The notes under the pieces: model-generated
Seen by the model: only the letters and a program-made list of their open reading frames with translations
What the model was told of the DNA's origin: nothing
Databases searched by the model: none
Part shown: in pieces, positions 28,203 to 36,734 of the stretch
Position numbering within the stretch: position 1 is the stretch's first letter
How the letters are laid out: each line of letters begins with the position of its first letter
Assembly: GCA_039819545.1 (NCBI GenBank)
Contig: JBCBRS010000003.1
Span: 124,001-188,000 of the forward strand
DNA from: CALLPQ01 sp039819545
GTDB lineage: Bacteria; Pseudomonadota; Alphaproteobacteria; Caulobacterales; Parvularculaceae
Direction: 5' to 3'
Length of the DNA: 64,000 nt
Translations under genes and position numbers: made by a program

Positions 28203-29663
28203 ATGGAAAAAGTAACAGGAAATAATGCCAGCATGCCGGTGGGTGATGCGGAGCCCATCGTCGAACCGACAAAGAAGTCCGTCTTTGTCAAAACCTATGG
28301 TTGTCAAATGAATGTCTATGACAGCGAGCGCATGACAGGGCTGTTAAAACCGCTTGGCTATGAGGCTGTGAACAAGCCTGAGGGGGCTGACCTTGTCATC
28401 CTCAATACCTGTCATATCCGGGAAAAAGCCGCCGAAAAGGTCTATTCTGAGTTAGGACGCCTCAAAAAACAAAAGCAGAAACAGGCAGGCAGCGCTGCGC
28501 CATTGACGATCGCGGTGGCGGGGTGTGTGGCACAGGCCGAGGGCGCGGAGATCAAGGCACGGGCACCGCAGGTGGATATGATCTTCGGGCCCCAGGCCTA
28601 TCACCGCCTGCCGGAAATGCTGGCCCGTGCGGCCCGTGACCAGGGCGCGGTTCTTGAAACCGATTTTGCGGTTGAAGAGAAATTCGACCGACTGGCAACC
28701 CGCGCGGTTGAGGGGCCAACCGCCTTTGTCACGGTACAGGAAGGCTGCGATAAATTCTGCACGTTCTGTGTGGTGCCATACACACGCGGGGCGGAGGTAT
28801 CGCGCGCAGTCGATGCGATTAGCGCCGAAGCGCGCAGCCTGGCCAGCCAAGGGGTGCGGGAGATCACGCTGCTTGGCCAGAATGTGAATGCGTGGCAATC
28901 ACCGGCGCCTTCAGGTGATATCGATACCAAAATGACCCCCATACCAAAAGACATTTGGGGTCTTGGTGATTTGTGTCGCCATCTAGCCCGTATCGATGGC
29001 ATCGAGCGCATCCGCTTTACCACTTCCCACCCCCGGGACATGAGCGATGATCTGATTGAGGCGTTGGGCGAAGAGCCCAAATTGATGCCCTATCTACACC
29101 TCCCAATCCAGACCGGATCCGACGCGATCTTGAAGGCCATGAATCGCGGGCATACCGCGGCGGAGTATGTGGCCCAAATTGAACGGGTGCGCGCCGCCCG
29201 GCCCGACCTTGCGTTGTCAGGTGATTTTATCGTGGGATTTCCCGGTGAGACCGATGAAGACTTTGAAGCGACCATGGCACTCGTCGCAGAGATTGGATAC
29301 GCCTCAGCGTTCTCCTTCAAATATTCACGCCGGCCCGGCACCCCCGGCGCTGCCATGGCCAAACAGGTCGCCGAGCCGGTCAAAGATGAGCGCCTTGCCC
29401 GCCTGCAGACGCTGTTGGAGGCGCAAAAACAGGCCTTCAACCGCGCCCAGATTGGTAAAACGCTGACGGTTTTGTTTGAAAAATCAGGTCGACATACTGG
29501 TCAACTGATCGGTCGGTCGCCGTATTTGCAAAGTGTGCATGTGACGGCGCCTGAAATCTGGATCGGAAAAATCGGTACCGTCCGCATCGACGGAGTGACG
29601 ACCAATGCGCTTTCTGGCACTGATGCCGCGCTGGTGGAAAAAGAACAGCACGCTCGCGTTTGA
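28203..29663 (+). CDS. miaB: tRNA-2-methylthio-N6-dimethylallyladenosine synthase
   Basis: 486 residues from the ATG at 28203. A GTG 12 nt earlier, or an ATG ten codons later (28233, with AGGA upstream), are alternatives. The N-terminal MTTase domain holds C34 (VKTYGCQMN) and the NTCHIREKA cysteine; the radical-SAM motif is EGCDKFCTFCVVPYTRG (CxxxCxxC); a C-terminal TRAM domain follows. It adds a methylthio group to A37 of tRNAs reading UNN codons, using two 4Fe-4S clusters. A 72-nt gap separates it from the fusion gene; phoH follows after 51 nt. Order miaB-phoH-ybeY-ybeX-lnt is conserved in proteobacteria. Confidence 0.96.
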   Translation: MEKVTGNNASMPVGDAEPIVEPTKKSVFVKTYGCQMNVYDSERMTGLLKPLGYEAVNKPEGADLVILNTCHIREKAAEKVYSELGRLKKQKQKQAGSAAPLTIAVAGCVAQAEGAEIKARAPQVDMIFGPQAYHRLPEMLARAARDQGAVLETDFAVEEKFDRLATRAVEGPTAFVTVQEGCDKFCTFCVVPYTRGAEVSRAVDAISAEARSLASQGVREITLLGQNVNAWQSPAPSGDIDTKMTPIPKDIWGLGDLCRHLARIDGIERIRFTTSHPRDMSDDLIEALGEEPKLMPYLHLPIQTGSDAILKAMNRGHTAAEYVAQIERVRAARPDLALSGDFIVGFPGETDEDFEATMALVAEIGYASAFSFKYSRRPGTPGAAMAKQVAEPVKDERLARLQTLLEAQKQAFNRAQIGKTLTVLFEKSGRHTGQLIGRSPYLQSVHVTAPEIWIGKIGTVRIDGVTTNALSGTDAALVEKEQHARV

Positions 29664-29714
29664 ACGAAAAATAAGGACTTTTTCAGTAGCGTTTTTCGAA
29701 AGGCCAGCAGGACG

Positions 29715-30749
29715 GTGAAGACACCTTTGAACGAACCTTTTAGCGCCGCGAAAGCCCTGAAAAAGCACCCTGGTGCCACCCTGTCGGGGGAAACTATTCA
29801 TGTTGATTTTGACGATAATCAGCGGGTCGCTGCGCTTGCCGGTGAGCATGATGCGCATCTGTTGATCCTTGAAAAGATCTTCGGTGTGCGGATCGACCCT
29901 CGTGGAAACAGGTTTGCGGTAACAGGGCCAGAGTCCGGGCGAAACAGTGCCGTTGCCGCCTTACAAAGTGCTTATGCGCAATTGGAGGACGGTCAGGCCG
30001 TGACAGCTGAAGATATACGAGCAGCGGCCAATATGGCGTTACCAAAAGCAGCGCTAACCCGGGATCGATCAAAGCTTGCCATCAAGACGCCGAAGCGGAT
30101 GATCCTGCCCCGGACAGAAAATCAGGCCCATTATCTCAATATATTGCGTGAGCATGATCTGGTCTTTGGGGTTGGTCCGGCGGGAACGGGCAAGACCTAT
30201 CTGGCGGTTGCCCATGCCATTGGGTTACTTTTATCGGGTGAAGTCGAACGCCTTGTTCTGACGCGCCCGGCCCTTGAGGCCGGGGAGCGGATTGGCTTCT
30301 TACCTGGCGACATGAAGGAGAAAGTAGACCCTTATCTGCGTCCGCTCTATGATGCCCTTCACGATATGATGGATACGGATTTTGTGGAGCGGCGTCTGGC
30401 TGCGGGCGATATTGAAATCGCACCCATAGGGTTTATGCGCGGTCGAACGCTGGCGCGGGCAGCCGTTATTTTGGATGAGGGGCAGAACGCGTCGGTTGCG
30501 CAGATGAAAATGTTCCTGACCCGGCTTGGCGAAGGCGCCATGATGATCGTAACGGGCGATCCCAGTCAGAGTGACTTACCCCATGCGGAACGGTCAGGCC
30601 TTGTGGATGCCCTCGATATTCTGGATGGTGTTGAAGGTGTTGGCCGGGTCACCTTCGAGGCAAGCGATGTGGTGCGCCACCCGCTCGTCGCCCGGATCAT
30701 CAAAGCCTATGACCGTCAGCAGGCCGCCAAATCAAAACCGAGTTCATGA
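29715..30749 (+). CDS. ybeZ: PhoH family ATPase (YbeZ)
   Basis: 344 residues from a GTG start. A KH-like N-terminal part is followed by the PhoH P-loop domain with Walker A GPAGTGKT and the conserved RPALEAGERIGFLPGD and ILDEGQNAS blocks. Known of the family: an RNA-binding ATPase that works with the endonuclease YbeY in ribosome quality control and rRNA maturation. It overlaps ybeY by 4 nt, which fits that partnership. Confidence 0.94.
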   Translation: MKTPLNEPFSAAKALKKHPGATLSGETIHVDFDDNQRVAALAGEHDAHLLILEKIFGVRIDPRGNRFAVTGPESGRNSAVAALQSAYAQLEDGQAVTAEDIRAAANMALPKAALTRDRSKLAIKTPKRMILPRTENQAHYLNILREHDLVFGVGPAGTGKTYLAVAHAIGLLLSGEVERLVLTRPALEAGERIGFLPGDMKEKVDPYLRPLYDALHDMMDTDFVERRLAAGDIEIAPIGFMRGRTLARAAVILDEGQNASVAQMKMFLTRLGEGAMMIVTGDPSQSDLPHAERSGLVDALDILDGVEGVGRVTFEASDVVRHPLVARIIKAYDRQQAAKSKPSS

Positions 30750-31312
30750 CCGTGTTGCCGGTACCACCAAACGTTGGCGATGGCGTCGCTACTGATGAAG
30801 ATGCTGATTTCGCTGTCATCGTAGAGGATTCCCGGTGGGATCAGGCGGTGGGGGATAAAGACAACGCGGCCGAGGCCCTGGCCCGGTCATGTTATGCAGG
30901 CGTGCAAAAAGTACTGCCGGTTGAACAGGCCGAAAAACTAAACGGGTCTTTGTGCGTTTTGTGTACTGACGACGCAGCGGTGCGCACGCTAAATGCCCGG
31001 TATCGCCAGCAGGACAAGGCAACAAATGTGCTCTCTTTTCCAGGGACACCAAGCAGGGGTCATGCTGGCGATATTGCACTTGGCTATGAGACCTGTGCCC
31101 GCGAGGCTGCTGAACGGGCGTTGCCCATTGGTCACCACTTTGCGCATTTGATCATTCACGGTCTTTTACATCTTTGCGGCTATGACCATATCGATGCCAT
31201 CGATGCAGTGCAGATGGAAACGCTGGAGATCGAGATTTTGGAAACGCTGTCCATCGCCAATCCCTATGCCGATAGTGAGCCAATGGGAGTCAGCGAGAGA
31301 GGCGGGGAGTAA
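30746..31312 (+). CDS. ybeY: Endoribonuclease YbeY
   Basis: 188 residues. The zinc site HGLLHLCGYDH (HxxxHxxxxxH) is complete near the C-terminus, and the conserved NVLSFP strand is present. YbeY is needed for 16S rRNA 3' end maturation and ribosome quality control. It overlaps phoH and is followed 6 nt later by the CBS-domain gene, giving a tight ybeZ-ybeY-ybeX-lnt operon. Confidence 0.95.
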   Translation: MTVLPVPPNVGDGVATDEDADFAVIVEDSRWDQAVGDKDNAAEALARSCYAGVQKVLPVEQAEKLNGSLCVLCTDDAAVRTLNARYRQQDKATNVLSFPGTPSRGHAGDIALGYETCAREAAERALPIGHHFAHLIIHGLLHLCGYDHIDAIDAVQMETLEIEILETLSIANPYADSEPMGVSERGGE

Positions 31313-31318
31313 AAAATA

Positions 31319-32398
31319 ATGGCCGAGCGCGGCCCAACCGACGACATCAGCCAAATCCATCGGACTGGCATCATTCCGGCGCAGACAACCGCTGGCTCCT
31401 CTGGTGAGCCCCACCAGCGTCCCGCCGGTTTATTCTCCAAGCTCAAATCTTTGATTGGCGGGCGACGCATCGAGGCGTCGAGCCTGATGGACACGCTTGC
31501 CGGGGAAACGATTGATGGGCTCACGGTGAATGCGCCGCGTACCCGCCGCGAAATGATCGAACGCGTCATTGCCTTTGATGAAATGCGCGTGAATGAAGTG
31601 ATGATCCCGCGGGCCGATATATTTGCGGTTGATGAAGCCACGCCGTTGCGCGCGCTTCTCAATGAGTTTTCTGAGGCGGGTCACTCGCGCATGCCGGTCT
31701 TTCGCGATGATCTCGATAATCCGCAAGGCATGGTTCATATCAAGGATCTCGTCTCGCTTATGGCCAATGCGCCCGATGGCGCGGATCTGATCGCCGAGGA
31801 TGCTTCTGGGGAAACGCCAACGCTCAAGTCCATTACGCGCAAGGTCCTTTATGTACCGCCCTCCATGCGGGTTGTTGACCTGTTTTTGCGTATGCAAGCA
31901 TCGCGCATCCATATGGCGCTGGTGATCGACGAATATGGCGGTACGGATGGTCTCGTCACCATTGAGGATCTGATTGAGGAAGTTGTTGGCGAAATCAATG
32001 ACGAGCATGACGAAGATGAAAGTCCGCTGGTGCGTGAACGCAAAGCGGGGGGCTGGGAAGCTGACGCGCGTGTTGAGCTTGAAGAGCTGGAGACCATCAC
32101 GGGGTTAACCCTGCAGGCTGATGATGAAGATATCGACACTCTTGGCGGTCTTGTCTTTTCGCTGGGCGGCAGGATACCGGTGCGCGGTGAAATCATGACC
32201 CACCCGTCGGGTCTTGAAATTGAAGTCACTGATGCTGACGAGCGGCGTATCCGCAAACTTCATATCAAGCGATCATCGACAAGACCGGCGGCTTCGGTAT
32301 CGGAACCCATGCCCGTCGCCGCTACGGCCCCGATGGGCAGGCAGGCGGATAATGATGACAGCAACCCACAAAAGGCAGTATCAACGCCTTTAAGTTGA
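31319..32398 (+). CDS. ybeX: CBS-domain protein YbeX / TlyC-CorC type
   Basis: 359 residues. A pair of CBS domains lies at about residues 75-225 (VNEVMIPRADIFAVDEATPL... HIKDL... MALVIDEYGGTDGLVTIEDLIEEVVGEI), followed by a CorC_HlyC transporter-associated domain. There is no DUF21 membrane part, so the protein is cytoplasmic like E. coli YbeX. Family members are linked with magnesium/cobalt handling and ribosome metabolism; the genetic coupling with ybeY supports the latter. The tail after residue 325 is Ala/Pro rich and probably disordered. Confidence 0.93.
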   Translation: MAERGPTDDISQIHRTGIIPAQTTAGSSGEPHQRPAGLFSKLKSLIGGRRIEASSLMDTLAGETIDGLTVNAPRTRREMIERVIAFDEMRVNEVMIPRADIFAVDEATPLRALLNEFSEAGHSRMPVFRDDLDNPQGMVHIKDLVSLMANAPDGADLIAEDASGETPTLKSITRKVLYVPPSMRVVDLFLRMQASRIHMALVIDEYGGTDGLVTIEDLIEEVVGEINDEHDEDESPLVRERKAGGWEADARVELEELETITGLTLQADDEDIDTLGGLVFSLGGRIPVRGEIMTHPSGLEIEVTDADERRIRKLHIKRSSTRPAASVSEPMPVAATAPMGRQADNDDSNPQKAVSTPLS

Positions 32399-32432
32399 GC
32401 ATTTAAGCAGATCACCGACAACATCAGGTAAA

Positions 32433-34139
32433 GTGTGGCCCATGACAATCGGCACAAATGTGACGCGTACGGGTGGCGTACGCAGGCGTGTCTTCCACTG
32501 GGCTACGTCGCTTCGTGCGCTGCGCGGATGGCAACGAGCACTGGCTGCCGTTGCGAGCGGGGTTGGGTGTACCCTTGCGATGGCACCCTATTATCTTTTG
32601 CCGTTATTGATCGTCGGTCTTTGCTGTTTCTTTTTATTGCTTGAAGGATCAAGGGACGAGACGCAGGCGAAACGGTCAGCTTTTTTGACGGGTTGGTGGT
32701 TTGGATTTGGGTATTTTCTCACCGGTCTTTACTGGATGGGGTTTGCGTTTCTCGTGCGTGCCGCTGAGTTCGCGTGGATGATCCCCATTGCAATCCCGTC
32801 TTTTGCGGGATTTCTGGCGCTGTTTTTTGCTTTGCCAGCGTTGAGTTTTGCGATGGTGACGAAGCCCTTCGCCAAGGGAGGTGCCCAAGCGTCGGGTACT
32901 GATGATTGGGTGTTGCGGGGTGGACAAATTCTACTGTTTGGGGGCTTGATCAGCTTTTTTGAGTATGCGCGCGGCCATGTTCTCACCGGACTGCCCTGGA
33001 ACCTTTTGGGACAGTCAATGATGGTTCATCCCGCGCTTGCGCAAACCGCCTCTCTTTACGGGGTATACGGTCTAAGTCTGGTACTCACCCTCCTTTCACT
33101 TCTCCCTGTGTTGGACCTGAGTGGTCGTCAGCGATTGCCCTTTGGGTTGATCGTTTGCGTCTCAGGGTTCGTGATGCTGGCCTTGTTCGGGATCGTTCGT
33201 TTAGGTGGAACACCGGACACCGATAATAAGGATGTTTTTATATCCGTCATTCAGCCAAATATTCCTCAGAAAGATAAGGGCGATCCCGCAAAAAGGCGCG
33301 AGAACTTCGATAGGCTTTTGTCTTTGTCGGCGCGTGCCACTGACAAACAGTTGATGGGCGAGAATGGCGGGCGTGCGATCCGTCACGTGATGATCTGGCC
33401 TGAAAATGCAGTGCCCTGGGTTGGCGAGCAGCCTGGCGTTCTGCGTGAAATTGGTGCGGCAGTTGGCCCTCAGACGGTGACTTTTGCGGGCTCCCTTCGG
33501 CGGTCCTACCCGTCGTCGGGGGCGGCGCAGTTCTACAACACAATTGCAGTGATCTCTCCGGCGGCGGGACAAGGAACGTCCTCCGTAACCGGCTATTATG
33601 ACAAACATCATCTGGTGCCATTTGGTGAATATCTACCGATGAAAGACGTGTTGACGGCGATGGGCTTGTCGCAACTGGCGCCGGTGCAGGATGGGTTTTC
33701 GCGCGGATCGGGTCCGGCGATCGTTGAGGTGGCGGACCTGAAGATCGCACCCCTAATCTGTTATGAGGCGATATTTCCTGGCGCGCTTTATCCACGTGGG
33801 GTGCGCCCCGATCTGCTGATCACCAGCACCAACGATGCCTGGTTCGGGGATAATGCTGGACCCAAACAGCATCTTGATCAGGCGCGGTTACGGGCAATTG
33901 AAAGCGGTGTGCCCATGGCGCGGTCGGCAAATACAGGGATTTCCGCCATGATTGATAGCTATGGCCGGGTGCGCCAACGCGTTAGCCTATATGAGGCTGG
34001 GGTGGTCTTGTCCGCTTTGCCGGCGCGCTCTGCGCGCCCGCTTTATGACCGGGTCGGCGATGGCCTGTGGTGGGGTATGGTTATCATGGTCCTCATTGGC
34101 GGGATGGGCATGGTGGTGCGGGCGTCACGGCACGGGTGA
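32433..34139 (+). CDS. lnt: Apolipoprotein N-acyltransferase
   Basis: 568 residues with about seven hydrophobic helices, then a periplasmic nitrilase domain. The Glu-Lys-Cys catalytic set is recognisable as WPENAVPW (Glu), YDKHHLVPFGEYLP (with its own conserved Glu; the catalytic Lys is expected in this region) and LICYEAIFP (Cys). It N-acylates the lipid-bearing cysteine of lipoproteins after Lgt and LspA, and so would act on the several lipoproteins encoded in this window. The start may be the GTG at 32433, which has AGG 4 nt upstream, or the ATG at 32442. Confidence 0.95.
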   Translation: MWPMTIGTNVTRTGGVRRRVFHWATSLRALRGWQRALAAVASGVGCTLAMAPYYLLPLLIVGLCCFFLLLEGSRDETQAKRSAFLTGWWFGFGYFLTGLYWMGFAFLVRAAEFAWMIPIAIPSFAGFLALFFALPALSFAMVTKPFAKGGAQASGTDDWVLRGGQILLFGGLISFFEYARGHVLTGLPWNLLGQSMMVHPALAQTASLYGVYGLSLVLTLLSLLPVLDLSGRQRLPFGLIVCVSGFVMLALFGIVRLGGTPDTDNKDVFISVIQPNIPQKDKGDPAKRRENFDRLLSLSARATDKQLMGENGGRAIRHVMIWPENAVPWVGEQPGVLREIGAAVGPQTVTFAGSLRRSYPSSGAAQFYNTIAVISPAAGQGTSSVTGYYDKHHLVPFGEYLPMKDVLTAMGLSQLAPVQDGFSRGSGPAIVEVADLKIAPLICYEAIFPGALYPRGVRPDLLITSTNDAWFGDNAGPKQHLDQARLRAIESGVPMARSANTGISAMIDSYGRVRQRVSLYEAGVVLSALPARSARPLYDRVGDGLWWGMVIMVLIGGMGMVVRASRHG

Positions 34140-34233
34140 TGCCCGTGGCTATTTTATTGCGCTGGCTTTTGGTGATAGACTTAAGAATTCAAGACGCGTG
34201 GGGCGTCTTTGTCAGGTACCATGTGGGGTGGAT

Positions 34234-34680
34234 ATGACAGAGAATTCTCCGGATCCGGTGGATGTCCATGTGGGCGCGCGCGTGCGTATGCGCCGCCTCA
34301 TGCTGGGCCTTAGCCAGGATAAACTTGCCGAAACGGTGGGGCTAACATTTCAGCAGATCCAGAAATACGAAAAAGGCTCGAACCGAATTGGTGCCAGCCG
34401 TCTTTTTCAATTGGCGGGCGCCCTCAATGTGCCGGTTCAGTATTTCTATGAAGATCTGCGCAAGCCCAGCGGGCTGAACAAAAGCGCAGATGAGGTGGCG
34501 GCCCTGCTCACCACGCCGGACGGCATGAGGCTGTGCCGGTACTTCTCCGCAATTAAAGACATCCATGTCCGCCGCAAATTGCTCGATCTCGTTAAGTCTC
34601 TCGCTGACGACGGTGATGACCGCGTTCAATCAAGTGCGCAGCCGCAAAACGGGAACAAAAAAAAGCGGCCCTTGCATTAG
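34234..34680 (+). CDS. XRE-family transcriptional regulator (PraR/PhrR-like)
   Basis: 148 residues from the ATG at 34234, preceded by GGGGTGG. An HTH_3 domain covers about residues 12-68 (GARVRMRRLMLGLSQDKLAE, then TFQQIQKYEKGSNRIGASRL). The C-terminal half (YFSAIKDIHVRRKLLDLVKSL) is typical of the alphaproteobacterial family that includes PraR and PhrR, which is usually found between lnt and metK. Here lnt precedes it as expected but metK is absent and a GST gene follows. Targets unknown; relatives affect acid response, biofilm and symbiosis genes. Confidence 0.88.
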   Translation: MTENSPDPVDVHVGARVRMRRLMLGLSQDKLAETVGLTFQQIQKYEKGSNRIGASRLFQLAGALNVPVQYFYEDLRKPSGLNKSADEVAALLTTPDGMRLCRYFSAIKDIHVRRKLLDLVKSLADDGDDRVQSSAQPQNGNKKKRPLH

Positions 34681-34790
34681 CAAGCCTTTTGATTCGCATA
34701 CGCATGATTATGGGCTGCATCTGCTTGTGGACAATTTCCAATAGTGCAGTCACGCTTGGGCATTGTTTGTGAAGCAGTGAGAGGACTGTC

Positions 34791-35402
34791 ATGGCGCCGA
34801 CCCTTCATCATGTGAAAAATACCCGTTCGCTTCGCCCGCTCTGGCTTCTGGAGGAATTGGGGGCTGATTACACATTGATTGACGAGGGGCCTGACACCCG
34901 CGCAATCAAGACCGACGCCTATCGGGCAATCAATCCTCTGGGCAAAGTGCCCTGTTTCACCGATGGCGATGTGAAGATCACCGAGTCTGTGGCGATCACT
35001 CAATATATCGCCGATAGGCATGGTGGTACGCATCTGACGCGCAGCGCTGGTGACGCTGACTACGCAGACTATTTACAGCTGATGTATTTCGGTGAGGCTG
35101 GCATGGGCGGGTATGTCAATATGCTCATCACCCATACCGCGCTCCTGCCAGAAGCGCATCGGAACCCAGCCATTGCCAAGTGGGCCGCGGGGGAAATGGA
35201 AACCTGTGTGGCTTATCTGGATATGACGCTAGGGTCGAAAGAGTATTTGTTAGGTGACTTTTCGCTGGCGGATATCTCTGTGACCTATGTGCTCTTCTTG
35301 ATGAAGATCACACGGAACGCTGGTGGTTTTGGTGAAACGGTCAACACCTACTTCAAACGCGCCACAGGCCGCGAGGCCTGGCAACGGGCGTGCGCCAAGT
35401 AA
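34791..35402 (+). CDS. Glutathione S-transferase family protein
   Basis: 203 residues. Residues 1-80 form the thioredoxin-like domain, with the cis-proline segment GKVPCF and the glutathione-binding ITESVAITQY; residues 90-203 form the helical domain with the conserved FSLADISVTYVLF N-capping motif. Such enzymes conjugate or reduce small electrophiles; the substrate is unknown. The stop codon lies in a 9-bp unit repeated three times in tandem. It converges with the GDPD gene 30 nt away. Confidence 0.9.
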   Translation: MAPTLHHVKNTRSLRPLWLLEELGADYTLIDEGPDTRAIKTDAYRAINPLGKVPCFTDGDVKITESVAITQYIADRHGGTHLTRSAGDADYADYLQLMYFGEAGMGGYVNMLITHTALLPEAHRNPAIAKWAAGEMETCVAYLDMTLGSKEYLLGDFSLADISVTYVLFLMKITRNAGGFGETVNTYFKRATGREAWQRACAK

Positions 35403-35421
35403 CCCAAGTAAACCAAGTAAC
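35395..35421 (+). repeat. Triple 9-bp tandem repeat with three in-frame stop codons
   Basis: Three units CCAAGTAAC, CCAAGTAAA, CCAAGTAAC. The first contains the last Lys codon and stop of the GST gene; because the unit is 9 bp long the two extra TAA codons are in the same frame. It looks like a slippage or duplication of the gene end and gives a triple stop. Confidence 0.8.
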
Positions 35422-35432
35422 ATCGTCTGGCG

Positions 35433-36410
35433 TTACCCTCTGGAAATGCCACATATAGCGCTTTCGGGAACACGGTCGGTGGCGGCAAGCGCCTCATAAG
35501 CCTCAAGTGGCCGGTCAGTGGCAAGAATATCCACGCCCTGCTCTGAAAGATCGGTATACATACTGTCATCTCCCGACCGTGCAATTTGCTTGTCGAGGGC
35601 ATCACGGCCGCCGAGTGTCCCAAAGATGACTTCTACATTTTGTTGGTCAAGAAAGCGAAAGAGCCGCGGCTTTGGTTCACGCGTGCCAGTAAAGGCCAAT
35701 AGCCGATCGGCGGGAATGCCCGCGGCTGTAACGCTGTTGAGCTCTGAGATTGTATCCACCGAGACCGAAATCATTGCACTCGGCGCGAGCCGATGAAGTT
35801 TGCGCGCTTGGGCGAGCGTGTAGGCAATATAAATGACGCGGTCTTGCATCCCTTCTTTTTCAACCATGGTGATCACATCTTCAAAGCGGGTTGAGCGTTT
35901 GAAATCGATTTGAACCAGCGTGCGCCCTTTTGCCCAGCGCAAGAACGCGCGCAAAGTCGGCGGGTTAAAGTTGGTCACCGTACCCTCATCATCCTCGAGT
36001 TTGAGGGTCTTGATGGCGTCCCAGGTTATTTCCTTTGCCAGCCCGGTGCCCGTGGTTGTCCGCTCCAACCCATCATCGTGCATCAGAAACAAAACGCCAT
36101 CGCTTGAGGTTGCCACATCAATTTCATGGATCGCCGGGATTAGGTTCGAGACATATTGTGCCGTATCAAGAGAATTTTCTGGATAGCCGGGATACCGCCC
36201 CGCGCGGTGCGCGGAAATGAGACTCAGATTATTTTCGTCGAGGCAGTTAAAAAACCCATTGAGATCATCGGTTGGCGTTATCTGCCAGCCCATATCTGCA
36301 CTTGGCAATTGGGTGCGGGCGTTGGTTTGCGCCGTGCCAGTTTTTTGTGAGCATGCACTCACAGCCATAGTCATCAAAATAGTCAGCATAAAGATGAAAT
36401 TTTTTGTCAT
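35433..36410 (-). CDS. Glycerophosphodiester phosphodiesterase family lipoprotein
   Basis: 325 residues from the ATG at 36408-36410; a longer frame upstream would overlap the divergent gene and is rejected. The leader ends in MAVSAC with lipidated C20. The TIM-barrel GDPD signature is complete: H68-R69 in SAHRAGRYPGYPEN with E78, E96 and D98 in HEIDVATSSDG, and H111-D112. The typical reaction splits glycerophosphodiesters to glycerol-3-phosphate and an alcohol, here probably in the periplasm. One of only a few right-arm genes facing the origin; divergent from the DUF6489-like gene 64 nt away. Confidence 0.9.
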   Translation of the reverse strand: MTKNFIFMLTILMTMAVSACSQKTGTAQTNARTQLPSADMGWQITPTDDLNGFFNCLDENNLSLISAHRAGRYPGYPENSLDTAQYVSNLIPAIHEIDVATSSDGVLFLMHDDGLERTTTGTGLAKEITWDAIKTLKLEDDEGTVTNFNPPTLRAFLRWAKGRTLVQIDFKRSTRFEDVITMVEKEGMQDRVIYIAYTLAQARKLHRLAPSAMISVSVDTISELNSVTAAGIPADRLLAFTGTREPKPRLFRFLDQQNVEVIFGTLGGRDALDKQIARSGDDSMYTDLSEQGVDILATDRPLEAYEALAATDRVPESAICGISRG

Positions 36411-36474
36411 GAGATAAGCCCAATTGCGTGTTCCCCATTTGGTAGCGTATAGGGGCGTAAAGGAGAAGCGTTGC

Positions 36475-36732
36475 ATGAAAATGACAATCGATATTGACTG
36501 CACCCCCGAGGAGGCGCGCCGGCTATTCGGTCTACCCGACGTATCCAGCATCAACGATCTTGTGGTTGATGAAATGGCTCGGCGTGCGAAAGAAAATCTC
36601 GATACATTGGCCGACCCCGAACGGTTTGTAGCCCAGTGGATGGACATGAGCGGTCGCGGTTTTGAGCAGTTTCAGTCGCTTATGGGCGCGGCGATGAAGT
36701 CCGCGACGACGGACGAAAAATCTAAGAAATAG
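36475..36732 (+). CDS. Small conserved protein, DUF6489-like
   Basis: 85 residues from the ATG at 36475, which has GGAG upstream. The N-terminus MTIDIDCTPEEARRLFGLPD and the downstream F-x-x-x-W-MDMSGRGFEQFQSLM segment resemble the small alphaproteobacterial proteins annotated DUF6489, often next to mnmE. The C-terminal half looks helical and slightly phasin-like, but no function is known. It ends 2 nt before the mnmE start, so it is probably on the same transcript. Confidence 0.68.
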   Translation: MKMTIDIDCTPEEARRLFGLPDVSSINDLVVDEMARRAKENLDTLADPERFVAQWMDMSGRGFEQFQSLMGAAMKSATTDEKSKK

Positions 36733-36734
36733 GC

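Noticed and set aside
33361..33400. TCACGTGA in lnt as a parS core
   Set aside because: The central bases match but the outer GTTT and AAAC arms do not.
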